From positions 124,001-188,000 of the forward strand of contig NGBS01000587.1 of the NCBI GenBank assembly GCA_002245135.1: 64,000 nucleotides of DNA, in the 5' to 3' direction. Each line of letters starts with the position of its first letter. Positions within the stretch are counted from its first letter, which is position 1. Of this stretch, positions 27,769 to 38,734 are shown in pieces. The notes below the pieces were generated by a model, which did not search any database, was not told the DNA's origin, and was given only the letters and a program-made list of their open reading frames with translations. The translations under genes were made by a program, and so were the position numbers. The stretch comes from Proteromonas lacertae (taxonomy: Eukaryota > Sar > Bigyra > Opalinata > Proteromonadidae).

Positions 27769-29800
27769 ATGAATGGCTCAATCAGTGACACTCATTTTAC
27801 TGGTAGCAGTATGTCAAGTATATCTAGACTATCTTTATTCCAAAATAGATGTTTCTTTATCACATCATTCAGCATTTCGTAAAGGTGATTGTTTTTCTAA
27901 TTCGTTATATGTATATATTATATATTATTGTATATTATGGAGTTTTTATAGTCAATGGAGAGTTCATCTGTTGCAAAAAAGAAAATTAAGCAAGATACAC
28001 AATATGAATTATCAAATGTATATTTAATATAATAATATTTATAAAATAGGGTGAAAATACAGTTTTAAAGTTATTGGACCCAATGAAAAAGTCTTTATAC
28101 AATTATCAAAAAATGAGACTAGCTCCAAGACCAATTGTTTCTCCATATACGAAACACGTTATAAAACCATTAAAAGGATCAGGATTATCCTGTCCAAAGA
28201 AAAAGAAACAATTTGATCCACATTACCCTATTTATAGTGAGATAAGAGCAGATCCAGAAGGTAGACTTCCCCCCGTTTCTCCTCTTACGAATGAAATAAA
28301 TAAAAATAAAATAGAAAGACCAAAACCTGTTCCTTTATTCGAAAAAAGAAGAAGAAGAAGAAGTAAAATTCAAATAAAAGAGAAAATTAATAATAACAGC
28401 AATAATACAGAAATAAATAATATTAAAAAAGAGGATGGTATTATTTTTCCATTTAAGAAAACTAAAAATTGTAAAAGTATTAATATATATATTATAATAA
28501 AAATAGAACCACCAAATTTTTATTACCTTATTTCCTCTACTTATTTTTATATAAAACTAATTGAAGATGAAATTCCCAATTTTGGTGTAATAATCAATAA
28601 AAATGATGAGCCAGAAGATGATTCATTTGCTGCAAGTAATAAAACTGAATATTTAACAGTAGAATGTGAATTAAATCCATTTACGGCATTAGAATTCTTC
28701 GAACAATTAGATAATATCACTTTAGGACATTATCAAGTGAAATCAATTGATAGATGGAGTGAAAAAGCGTATAAAGATTGTATTATTAAAGGGATTGCAC
28801 CAGTAACTTATGTATATATTATTTTGAATGTGTAATTATATTTAATTTTTATTAGAAACCAACAAATATGCAAAATTCCAAGATAGAAAATTGTCATAGT
28901 AATTCAGCTAGAGATACAGTTAGTTTAGATGAATCAACTTCATTTTCAAATACTTATTTCTTCAATATAAAAAGAGAAAAAGAAAAAGGTGATGATGATG
29001 ATAAAGAAGAAGATAGAGAATATAATGAAAATAGTGAAGGAAAGAATGATGAAGATATAGATATATCCGTTATGTTCTTCAGATCTTGTGCCAATGGAAA
29101 AGTGGAAGAAGTTCAAGATTTTTTACATAATTATGATAATATTAATATAAATATATTACTCTCAGGTGAAACTCCAATCCATATGGCTATATTGAATGGA
29201 TATGTAAGTGTGGTATATATTCTAGTAAGATATAATCCTGATTTAACCATCAAGAATTTCAAAAACCAAACTCCTTCAGAATTAGCTGAAAATATATACA
29301 ATAAATTATTAACAAGAAATGAAAATGAAGCAAGAATAAAGAAGTATTGGAGAATAATACAAATATTAAAATCAACATCAATATTTGCAGCATCAAGAGA
29401 AGGTGATTTGGGAAGAGTAAAATATCTAATTGAAGATGAGCAAATATCAATAAATATACAAAATAATAATAAAATGACACCCCTTCATTTTGCTGTTATT
29501 TCTGGTAATATTCAGTTGATTAGATATTTGATTATTAATGGAGGTGATATTAAGAATAAAAATAACCTAGGACAAACACCGATTGATTTTTGTTTTGAAA
29601 ATCCGAGAATACTTTCTTCTATTGCTGTTGCTGTTGATTATGTTAATAATAATAATAATAAACCAAATAAAGTTGTGGAAGAAAATAAGGTTAAACCACT
29701 CTCTAAAGATCAATTGCTGTTTTTAAGTTCTCCAACTCCTCCTACTAATTCTAAAAGTTTTTATCAATACGCTAAATGCCTATATGGTAGTAATGTGTAA
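27769..29800 (+). CDS. Ankyrin-repeat protein with unknown N-terminal region
   Basis: Exons 27769-27817, 27849-27910, 27952-28017, 28050-28476, 28507-28811 and 28856-29800 stay in one frame and give 617 residues. The C-terminal part has ankyrin repeats: GETPIHMAILNGYVSVVYIL, a partner repeat beginning SIFAASREGDLGRVKYLI, and MTPLHFAVISGNIQLIRYLI followed by GQTPIDFC. The N-terminal 350 residues are basic and proline-rich (RPIVSPYTKHVIKP, FEKRRRRRSKIQ) and I recognise no domain there. The protein lacks membrane segments, so a cytosolic or nuclear adaptor is likely. The intron 28477-28506 is a multiple of three and could be read through, which would insert ten hydrophobic residues; splicing is preferred because of the GTATTA...AATAG ends. 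Confidence 0.75.
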
Positions 29801-29864
29801 TTTAAATTAATTAATTTGTAAATAAAGTAATATAACTGATTTTTTCGTTTTTTTCATTTTACTG

Positions 29865-29878
29865 AAACGGATCTATTT
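29865..29878 (+). promoter_or_regulatory. AAACGGATCTATTT promoter-like motif
   Basis: Lies about 30-40 bp upstream of the ATG of lipase paralogue A (29907) and differs at two central bases from the copy ahead of paralogue C. Confidence 0.4.
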
Positions 29879-29906
29879 CTATTTTTTTTTAAATAGATTA
29901 ATCTTA

Positions 29907-30921
29907 ATGTCTTTTACTACACTCTTTATGAGAGAACCAAAAAGTATAAAATTTAATCTACATTATTAACAGTTCCTTGTGATAAAGCGCATTACCCTGA
30001 ACTCTTTAATCCACAACAAAAGAAGAATAAAGTCTTTACAGATAAATTATGTAAAGGAGAAATTTATACATCTCTTTTCTTGTGTTTGGCTATGGACAGT
30101 GATTATATATCTTTTTCAATTTTGTTAATTCGTTTATTATTGATCATTTCCTTAATTATTATTACCCTTTATGTTTTTTACAAAAAAATACTAATTTGAC
30201 GGCAGAATACTATGATATAAAACATGGAATTATCACAACAAGTGATGAAACAGCATTCTATGTTTGTTTTACTGGAAAAGCTAATCCTAATGTGGATGAT
30301 ATTCTACGAAAAGCCGATACAATACCATTTTACAAATTTGGAGGAAGAATTCACCACGGTTTTTACAGATATGCAAAGAAGTGTAAATTACTTGATATGT
30401 ATCTAGCCTCTAAATTGAAGAATAAGAAATTGGTATTTTGTGGATATAGAAATGGAGGAGCAGCTGCAATTATGGCATCTTTAATAATTTTCAACTGTGA
30501 TAAATATAGAATAGATGAAATGAATGGCAAGAATAGTACTGTAATTAGTATAGCATACGATGCACCCGGCTGTGTTACAACAAATGTTGAAAAGAATTGC
30601 CAAAATCTTGACAATATAATCAATTTTATATATAATAAATCATGGATGTCATCTTCATCAAGAGTTTATTCAGTGATTGAAACAGTTGGATTTACTACAG
30701 TTATGGGATTAATTAATCCCTTTTTAGGAATTTCTGTAGGTGTAGCTTCTATTGGATATTTATCTCAAACCAATTATTCGAATATCGGTAGAATATTTTC
30801 TATATTTGAAGATAATAAAAATCATGATATTGGTGATTATTTAATTGAGATACATAAGTATTTATTATTCAATCCTGTTGATCAAAGTGATACAGAGGTA
30901 GAGGTTAAACGATTAATATAA
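29907..30921 (+). CDS. Class-3 lipase-like pseudoenzyme (paralogue A)
   Basis: Exons 29907-29943, 29973-30098 and 30206-30921 give 292 residues. The fold follows the class-3 (TGL/fungal) lipase pattern: FYVCFTGKANPN, HHGFYRYAKK, KKLVFCGYRNGGAAAIMASL, and SIAYDAPGCV for the usual TFG.P.V strand. The nucleophile elbow GxSxG has become GYRNG, with Arg136 in place of Ser. The aspartate region reads NFIYNKSWMSS without Asp, and the histidine position is Asn247 (YSNIGRIF against YSHIGRYY in paralogue C). It should therefore be catalytically dead. The second intron is 107 bp, long for this region, with an ACTAAT branch site and GGCAG acceptor. It is the first of three same-strand tandem copies about 90 bp apart. 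A regulatory or binding role is inference. Confidence 0.75.
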
Positions 30922-31015
30922 TTGTATATGGTATTGGCTTTGTTTTTTGACTATGAGATGACATAAAATTATTCAAACCATCATCCAATTTATTTTAAAA
31001 ATTTGAAACGAAAAA

Positions 31016-32182
31016 ATGTCAAATTCACAGTTAGAGTTGGAAGAGGATGAAAAACCTCCCAAACCTATATCAGTAAATTTACTATTTAATGCACTACATA
31101 TGTGCTTAGCAGCATCGTTAGAATCGATATCTTTTTTTAATGTTATAATTATAAACTATTATATTGTTTTATTAACTAATATAACCGTTTGAATATCTTA
31201 GTGAAAACACAGAAATAGAATTTGATTCTTTTGATCCTTCAAGTGACTTACTTTGTGCTCATTCAGCTGAAGCATTATATATGTGTTTTAAAGGCCTTGA
31301 CTGCTATGAATTTGGAGAAAATAAAACTCAAAAAATGGGTTTATCGTATAAGAGACAATATGGTGGGAAAGTTGAAGCAAATTACTATTGTAGAGCACAA
31401 TCAGCAAGATTATATGATTCATACTGTCATGCTCGTAGGAGAAGAAAGAGGTTAATACTATGTGGACACTCTGATGGAGGTAGTTGTGCTATAATAGCAA
31501 CATTGATGATATTATTCTCAAATTATTTCAAATTTAATGCTGTAGATTTAGTGTATATAAATAAAAATCTTATTATTATTATTCCATATAAATAGATGTA
31601 TAACATTTGGAGCTCCATACTGTGTCAATAAGAAAATAGTTAAATTATGTGAAGAAATGAATTTTCATCATAAGTTCATCAATTTTTACAATGAATGTCT
31701 ATTCCTTCCAGTGTTTCATGGATCTGATGATTTTTATTTAACATCTACAGGAGGAACAATAACATATTATCCTACATTTCTTTCAGATTTGAATGATTTA
31801 TATGAACAAATGAAAAAAATAAACAATAAACCTTCACATATTCATCACCATTATCATAGACACAACAGTTATAATAAACATACTAAAAGATTAAAAAATT
31901 CAAGACAAAGTATTATTTCAGCTTCTGTTTCAATTACTCATAATAAATATGTTGTTTTAGGAAAGATTTACATGTGTAAAGGTGGGAAAAACCATTTTTT
32001 ACAAGAATATATTCTTTCAATATATTCATACGTGCAACAACATGATGTATTTATTATTATTGTATATATATATATTAATTAACTAGAAAGAAAATCTAAA
32101 TAAAATAATAGATTATACAGATTTTGAAGATAGTTTACCCTCAGTTAATGAGATTAGCTACATGTATAGAACATCATTATAA
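31016..32182 (+). CDS. Class-3 lipase-like protein (paralogue B)
   Basis: Exons 31016-31116, 31202-31552, 31596-32046 and 32087-32182 give 332 residues. LYMCFKGLDC, LILCGHSDGGSCAIIATLMI and CITFGAPYCVNKKIV match the class-3 lipase core. The serine elbow GHSDG is intact (Ser124). In the aspartate strand the sequence reads FYNECLFLPVF where paralogue C has FKYDFATNIM, and the histidine strand reads NKYVVLGKIY with no His at the position used by paralogue C. The enzyme may be inactive or use a different acid/base. A histidine-rich loop (IHHHYHRHNSYNKH) lies before that strand. The donor of the first intron (GTTAGA at 31117) is weak and was chosen by alignment to its neighbours. Confidence 0.72.
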
Positions 32183-32233
32183 ATTAATATTCTAATTGTT
32201 TTTAAAGAATGTTTTTTATTTTTTTGAATAGCA

Positions 32234-32248
32234 AAACGACTCTATTTT
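32234..32248 (+). promoter_or_regulatory. AAACGACTCTATTTT promoter-like motif
   Basis: Ends about 18 bp upstream of the ATG of lipase paralogue C (32266). Variants precede the genes starting at 19593, 29907 and 43778. Confidence 0.42.
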
Positions 32249-32265
32249 AAATTCATTTGGAATGA

Positions 32266-33333
32266 ATGAGTACTCCTTTCCCTATACATTCTAACTGTAA
32301 ATAACATATTATATATATCGTAGACATAAACAGAAGAGATAATCCAGACTTTTTTATGTTTGATAACGATAAAAGAAGAGTATTTGGAGGAGTTGTTGAG
32401 ATGAAAGATTTATTTAATACTTTATATTTAATGTCAGCATTTACTAGTAATGATATATCATTTTTTGCTATATAATGAAAATTAATCTGTAATTCTTAAC
32501 ATTTATACCCAGCAGATTATATATTAGAAAATACAAAGCTTGAATTATTTGAAATTGACAATGAAAATCACATAATTTATGTTTTTAGCGAAGATAGTAT
32601 TTATATTTACTTTGGAGGTACACGTTTGTGTAATATAAACGATATAATTGCTGATATGAGAATGTATGTAACAGATTTTGAAGGTATGGGAGTTGGATAT
32701 GTACATAGTGGATATTATGATCATAGTTTAAAAGCCGACTTAAATTCAGTGTATGAAAGAGCAAAAAATGAAAATAAACAGATAATAATTACTGGTCACT
32801 CTTTAGGAGGAAGTTGTGCAACAATTAGCACAATGATGTTATTAAATAGAAGAGATTATAATTATATAGATAGTGATGAGAATATTAATATAATGTGTAT
32901 TACCTATGGAAGTGTACCGTGTGTAGATGAAAAATTGAGAGATTATTTTTATAGTTTAGGTTATAAAGACAGATTTTTGAATATATTTTTCAAATATGAT
33001 TTTGCTACTAATATAATGAATCCTATTAAATGTATATTTGCTAATGAACATGAAAGACTTGAAGAAGATCCTGAAAATAAAGAAGGATTGATAGAATATT
33101 ATTTAAGAACAGCGTATTCTTGTTTTGCAACACCATTTAGCAATAATATTAAATATTGTGTATGTAAGTATAGCCATATTGGTAGATATTATAGTGTATT
33201 TATTATTAATTATAAAAATGTATAGATAAAACCTGTATTTTGGCATGGTAGCATTTATTATATAGAATATGTTTATGAGTTCTTACAGAAACACTATTAC
33301 GATCAAAGTGTTGGATTAGTGGATATGGAATAG
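32266..33333 (+). CDS. Class-3 lipase (paralogue C), triad apparently intact
   Basis: Exons 32266-32296, 32324-32446, 32516-33195 and 33226-33333 give 313 residues. The core reads IYIYFGGTRL, IIITGHSLGGSCATISTMML and ITYGSVPCVDEKL. Ser147 sits in a canonical GHSLG elbow, Asp213 in FKYDFATN, and His272 in YSHIGRYY, so the Ser-Asp-His triad is complete. Class-3 lipases hydrolyse acylglycerol or phospholipid esters. There is no signal peptide; the start was set at an ATG whose exon joins through a 27-bp intron. Of the three tandem copies this is the only one likely to be active. An AAACGACTCTATTTT motif lies about 30 bp upstream of the ATG. Confidence 0.77.
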
Positions 33334-33444
33334 TGTTTTGTATGTTTAATTAAGATAATTTATTGTATTGACTTTCCATTTTACATTTTTTATTGGTTTT
33401 TTATTCCATTTTATCCCAAAATTTCAAAACAAAGAAAAGAAATA

Positions 33445-33457
33445 AACTTGGCTTGAG
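33445..33457 (+). promoter_or_regulatory. 13-nt motif shared with eRF3 upstream region
   Basis: AACTTGGCTTGAG ends 4 bases before the SMG7/EST1-like ATG and recurs once at 50467-50479 upstream of eRF3. It is GC-richer than its surroundings. Function is unknown. Confidence 0.35.
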
Positions 33458-33461
33458 ATGA

Positions 33462-35202
33462 ATGGATGATAATATTAAGCAGTATATCACATACTAATTG
33501 TTGTTTAGATCACTAAATAATATTATCAACGGAATCGAGAATGAACCATCAAACTCTGAAAGATATACAACCTTAACACAACAATTGAGAGATACTGGAG
33601 TCATTTTGCTTGTTAACAATCCCCAATATTGTAAAATAATCGATTTATGTAATAATATTTGGAAGTATTGTTTTTATAACCAAATCAGTAATTATCGAAA
33701 GAATTTAAAGCATAATGCGAATAAAAGTATAGAAAATGTATGAATAATATGTAATATATATATATATATATATGATATAAATAGAAGTATGAAAGTCATT
33801 TATGTGATAGTATAAAGTATTGGGAAATTCTGTTGAAAGATATTGATGAAAACAACAATAAAAGTAATGAAGAGTGTATAAATGGATATATTAAACATAA
33901 TATTAATCTATATATTGGTGATTTGTATAGATATTATAGCCAAATAAAGGTGAATAGTGAAAAACAAAAAATGTATGAAAATGCATTAAAGTATTATAAA
34001 AATGGAATTGATTTGAATGGTGAAAATGGAATATGTTATAACCAAATAGGAGTTATATATTGGTATGTGTTTATATATATTAAGTGTTATTATCCATAAT
34101 AGTTATGAAAATAAACCAATCTATTGCTTATACTTTTATATTTTGAGTTACAACTGTAAAAATGCATTTGTTACAAGTGAGAATAATATAAAATCGTTGT
34201 TAAATAAAATGAAGAATGGAAATATAAATGATATTATGAAAATAAAAGATTGCAATGAAAAAATAATAAGATTATATTTGTATGTTGTTAGTAATATTAG
34301 TTACAAAAATAAATTGGATGAATTAAAAAGTGAAATAAATAATTATTATAAACTATATGGTATTTTATTAATAGTAAAAATATATATTTATTTATAGAAG
34401 AAGTAATAAAACACAATTTAATCAACAATTTGAAAATAATAATGCTGTTTATAATTCTTATTCATATTTCAGTGAGTGTAAAAGAAGATGATAATTATTT
34501 TCAATTTGTTGTAACTATGATGAGTGAAATGATGAAAATTGTATATATGCTTAAACAATATTACAATTATTATAGATGTTAAAATATAGTGCAATTAGTA
34601 TAGGTAGAAACAGTTGGTTTAAAGGTATATAAATATTTGACTATTTAATGAATAATAGAAGTAAGAAATGATTTAAAACATTGCAGTGTTTTTCACATGA
34701 TATTATACTACTTTCACATAACCAGAATCAATGAAAAGTACTCTTCAGTGCTGAAAGAGATGGTTGAAGAGTTAACGAAATTTAGAATGAGAATTAACAT
34801 AGATAATTGTATATTTTACAAATAATAATTAACTTGATAGATAATGATAAAACTGATCAAATATTTTTACTGAATGAAGAAAAAGAGTTGTTTTATTTCC
34901 TTCCATTTAAACCAATAATAACTATTGAGAAGAGTGAAGTAACAGAAACTCCATTAAGATCTCAAATAATTAGAATTGAAAAGATTAAAGAGATATCCAA
35001 GTATTTTATTAATGATAAATTAACTGTTAATAAGAATAGTGAAAATGTTAAATCAATAGAAATGATTAAAAATGAAGTACCAAAGTATAGTCGATTTAAA
35101 TTAAATAGAAAAGGTGATATGAGAATTAAACTAGAATCAATAGAAACATCTCCTTTTATATACAAAAGAAATAACACAAATATTACTAATATAATTCTTT
35201 AA
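33462..35202 (+). CDS. SMG7/EST1-like (14-3-3/TPR) protein
   Basis: Eight exons (33462-33481, 33509-33737, 33785-34062, 34103-34359, 34398-34540, 34576-34624, 34659-34808, 34841-35202) stay in frame and give 495 residues. The key block is NLYIGDLYRYYSQ, then YENALKYYKNGIDLNGENG, then CYNQIGVIY, followed by KPIYCLYFYILSYNCKNAF. This is the helical repeat pattern shared by the 14-3-3-like domains of SMG5, SMG6, SMG7 and Est1. A later LNEEKELFYFLPFKPI fits the LPED.EL.GF.PL motif of the following helical domain. In other eukaryotes SMG5-7 bind phosphorylated UPF1 in nonsense-mediated decay, and Est1 acts with telomerase; which role applies here is unknown. No C-terminal PIN domain is present, so it resembles SMG7/EST1 more than SMG5/6. 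A short exon-like segment downstream (35269-35359) could be an alternative 3' end. Confidence 0.75.
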
Positions 35203-36318
35203 ATTAAGAAATCTACATTTATATTTAGCTAATTATAAATATAAAAGAATTATATATATAATAAATAGTTGTGTGGAGTTTTTCTACCTTACACTAAAAA
35301 GCTGTAAATTACCAGAAAACTGGGAAGAATTAGGTGAGGAAATGATGAAATCAATATAAGTTATAAAAAGTTTTCATGCTTTGGTTTATTTGATGAAATT
35401 TATCGTACTGTTAAACATATTACGAAATGCAATAACAACATATGATGTGGAGAAATAAATTCAATATCCTTCCTCAATGATTTAAACATTAAGAGCAATA
35501 AATCAATGATAAAAAATACTCAATAACGGCAGATTACGTTATTAATTCCGATGAAACTCCCATTTATATAGAGACAAATTCACTACTATCATTTAATAAA
35601 GATAAGGAAAGAATAACATTCTTCTTGTCTGTTACAATTTAATAAATGCTGTAATCAACAGAATACAGACATAACTAATCATTACATCCACCAAATTCTT
35701 TATATAACTACTTATTGAGTCTAATTCAAATTATACTCTAGAATCATCTAATTCAAATTATACGCTTCATAATCTTTAACCATCATCAATAACTTGACGG
35801 TAGTTTAAAAAATAAAAAAAGTGTTAAATAAGCCATCAAATTTCGTCATAACAGAATTCATTCTTTTTAACAATTTACCAAAAAATTCTTTTCTTAACTG
35901 CTATTTTTATACTAGATTATTGTAAACAAATTATAAAAAAATCTACTCATCTATTTTTTTTGTTTCTTTTCCAAATACTTATCGAGAAAACTAAAAAAAA
36001 CATCTATAAATGAAAAACAGACAAATTTAAAAACTAAAAATACTTAGACAAATTGAAATAATTAAATGAGACAATGAATAAGGCATTAAATGACTTCATA
36101 AAGAATTATTTTATTTTTAATTTATAATTAGCTAAGTATATATGGATAGATAGTCATAATAAAATCAAAAATAAAAAAATGATTGTAACAAATCTAAGCT
36201 TGGTAAATATTACATTACAATTACATTTTTTTTGTATTGTGAAGGATACAACATTCAAATAGCTTATTCTTCATTTTAACGTATTTATTCATATAATAAT
36301 AGCAAACAGGTATATAAT
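35203..36318. other. Intergenic region with one exon-like segment
   Basis: The longest spacer in the window. An acceptor-like AAATAG at 35268 is followed by an open stretch to TAA 35359 that encodes SCKLPENWEELGEEMMKSI; it may be an orphan or alternative last exon of the upstream gene. The rest is AT-rich with no ORF of note. A direct repeat CTAATTCAAATTATA occurs twice near 35720-35762. Confidence 0.45.
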
Positions 36319-37425
36319 ATGAAGGCAGTTTTGCTCATTATTTTGTTGTTGTGTTTTACTCTATTGTTGTTATTGTTTTATACTCAGATAATTGTAGAAA
36401 GCGATGTACAGGAAAGTAAAAAGGATGTAATAATCAAGAAAAAACCAAAAATAACAATTACAGTGAAACACAATTACTTATCAAGTAATGAACATTATCC
36501 TTATTACAAATATATGCCAAATAAAGAATCAGTAATTATAAATCCTTTAGTATGGAGTTTTGCATATAGTTATAATTGGGAAAGAATTAAGCTATTTGTT
36601 AAATCCTTAAGAAAAAGTGGATATGATGGTGATTTAGTTATAGGAATATCTGATTATTTATTTGATGAATTAAAAGATAAAATAGTAAAATACAATATAA
36701 AACCAATAATAATCGAGTATAATTGGCCTTACTATAGTATAAAGAATAATCCTTATTTCCCAATCAACGAAACATTTATAAAAGAAAAGATGATTGAAGA
36801 AAGATACTACAGTATGAATGATAAATGGAATGTATATCGTTTTTCTATATTAAATATGTGGTTGTCTATATATGGAAATAAATACAGTCATATTATGAGT
36901 TTAGATATAAGAGATGTAGTATTCCAAGGAAATCCATTTAAATGGAATTTTGAAGATGGAATGTATATGGTAGATGAAACAATACACAATATTACAATAG
37001 GTGAAGAAATATATGATAGAAGGTGGGTAGAAGTATATGATGATTATGAAAAGATATTAAATGAAAGAGTATTAAATTCTGGCACATTGTTTGGAAGTGT
37101 GTATTATTTTGTAAAATTTATAAATCAATTTACTGAGTTTATGAGAAATGATAAACATATAACAAATGAACAAGGGACATTGAATTACTTATATCATACA
37201 AATTATTTCAAAGATATTAAATTTTTGATGAATAAAAATGAATATGGAATTGTATATACAATGGCTATAGATCATGTGTATTTTCATGAAATAACGAAAT
37301 TCAATATCAAAGATAATATATTGTATAATGCTGATTTTACAAAGCCTTTGATAATCCACCAATATGATCGTCATAGACATTTTGTTAAATTATTTACTGA
37401 AGTGAATGGATATATATATAATTAA
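36319..37425 (+). CDS. Type II membrane glycosyltransferase-like protein
   Basis: Single exon, 368 residues. The N-terminus MKAVLLIILLLCFTLLLLLFY is an uncleaved signal anchor of Golgi glycosyltransferase type. The luminal part has SLDIRDVVFQGNPF, where the D-x-x-D in place of DxD and the following VFQ.NPF resemble GT-A-fold transferases of plants, algae and fungi. Further fitting blocks are VLNSGTLFGS, NEQGTLNYLY and IHQYDRH near the C-terminus, the last likely supplying a metal- or nucleotide-binding His. The expected role is transfer of a sugar from a nucleotide sugar to a glycan or glycoprotein in the Golgi lumen; donor and acceptor are not predictable. It is one of few intron-free genes here. 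Confidence 0.72.
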   Translation: MKAVLLIILLLCFTLLLLLFYTQIIVESDVQESKKDVIIKKKPKITITVKHNYLSSNEHYPYYKYMPNKESVIINPLVWSFAYSYNWERIKLFVKSLRKSGYDGDLVIGISDYLFDELKDKIVKYNIKPIIIEYNWPYYSIKNNPYFPINETFIKEKMIEERYYSMNDKWNVYRFSILNMWLSIYGNKYSHIMSLDIRDVVFQGNPFKWNFEDGMYMVDETIHNITIGEEIYDRRWVEVYDDYEKILNERVLNSGTLFGSVYYFVKFINQFTEFMRNDKHITNEQGTLNYLYHTNYFKDIKFLMNKNEYGIVYTMAIDHVYFHEITKFNIKDNILYNADFTKPLIIHQYDRHRHFVKLFTEVNGYIYN

Positions 37426-37524
37426 ATGATTTATAATGTTAATGAGATGTTTTTATATGTTTTAATATGTTTTATTTCAGTTTTAAAATATCAAACATGT
37501 TTGATAATCTATTATGAAAAGTTG

Positions 37525-38606
37525 ATGGATTATCTTAATCATATAAACAATTACATTTCTGTCGGTGCTGTAACATCAGCAGGGTTATTATTATTCTTAT
37601 GGTGGAGAAGAGTAAGAATATAACTTGATCTTTTTGGTTATTATAGACTCGTGGACTTCTTCATCCTCCTCCTGAATGTTTATCTGTTTGTGATGGAAAA
37701 TTTGCAAAGCTATCACATGGAAAAACACATTATAAAGTCATTGGTATAAATTTTCGAATAATGCATAGTTCCTAAATTTTGCAATGAGGATCTTCCTCCA
37801 GTTGTATTAATACATGGAATTGCATCTGGAATGCAAATGTACAACTTTCTTGTTGAACATTTACTCCTACTTGGTCATAAAATAATATATTATGATCTAT
37901 ATGGTAGAGGTGGTTCTGATGCTCCTGATCTTCCCAACGATTTAGGATTTTTCACTTCTCAATTAAACGAATTATTAGTGTATCTAGAAGATGAAATAGA
38001 ATCTAAAAAAATTATACTTGTAGGAACATCTATGGGCGGAGCAATAGCTACACATTATGCTGCGTTGTTTCCTCACAAAGTGAGCAAATTAATATTAATG
38101 GCTCCTTTTGGAGTGAAAGTAAGAATACCTGCAGTTCAATATTTGTTAATGTATCCATTTATAAGTGATTTAATTGAATGTCTAGGTCCAAAACTATTCG
38201 GATTAGTTGGATCATTTGTATTAATAATTATATTATTGTTATGTAGTTTGTAAGTCGTGGATTTAGTAAAGATGATTTTGAAAGAAATGGTGATAATACT
38301 GAATATGTTGATACGTTGAAGAGGATATTGAATTATAAAGGATTAGTCAGATCTTTCTGCTCAACAGCTAGATGTTTGATTAATAAAGATAATATTGAAG
38401 ACTATATGGAACTAGAATCATTGAAAGTATCAACTTGTGTTATATGGGGAGATGAAGACAGAATAGTAGATTATGAGTATATTGATGTTCTTAAGGGAAT
38501 ATTACCATCTGCTGAGTATCATACCATGCATGGTTCTGGGCATGCGTTTGTTTGTACAAGAGCTAAAGAAACTTATGATATTATTTCTAATTTCATCAGT
38601 AAATAA
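37525..38606 (+). CDS. Membrane-anchored alpha/beta hydrolase (copy 1)
   Basis: Exons 37525-37611, 37647-37743, 37769-38217 and 38247-38606 give 330 residues. An N-terminal membrane anchor (VGAVTSAGLLLFLWW) precedes the hydrolase core: VVLIHGIASG (oxyanion turn), YYDLYGRGGSDAPD, nucleophile elbow VGTSMGG, VIWGDEDRIVDY (Asp) and HGSGHAF (His). The triad is complete. The layout resembles ABHD6/MEST-type lipid or ester hydrolases, but the substrate cannot be inferred. The second intron is only 25 bp (37744-37768). It is followed 128 bp downstream by a paralogue with about the same domain plan. The start was set at the ATG that gives the membrane anchor in frame. Confidence 0.85.
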
Positions 38607-38734
38607 CATAAATGGTTGCATTTCATTTAAATAATTTGAATAATGTTTTTATTTGATCTAAAAAACAATCATTCAACGAGAAAGAAGAAAAAGAATAAAA
38701 TAGTCAAACAAGTTTGAAAGAATATTTTTATTCT

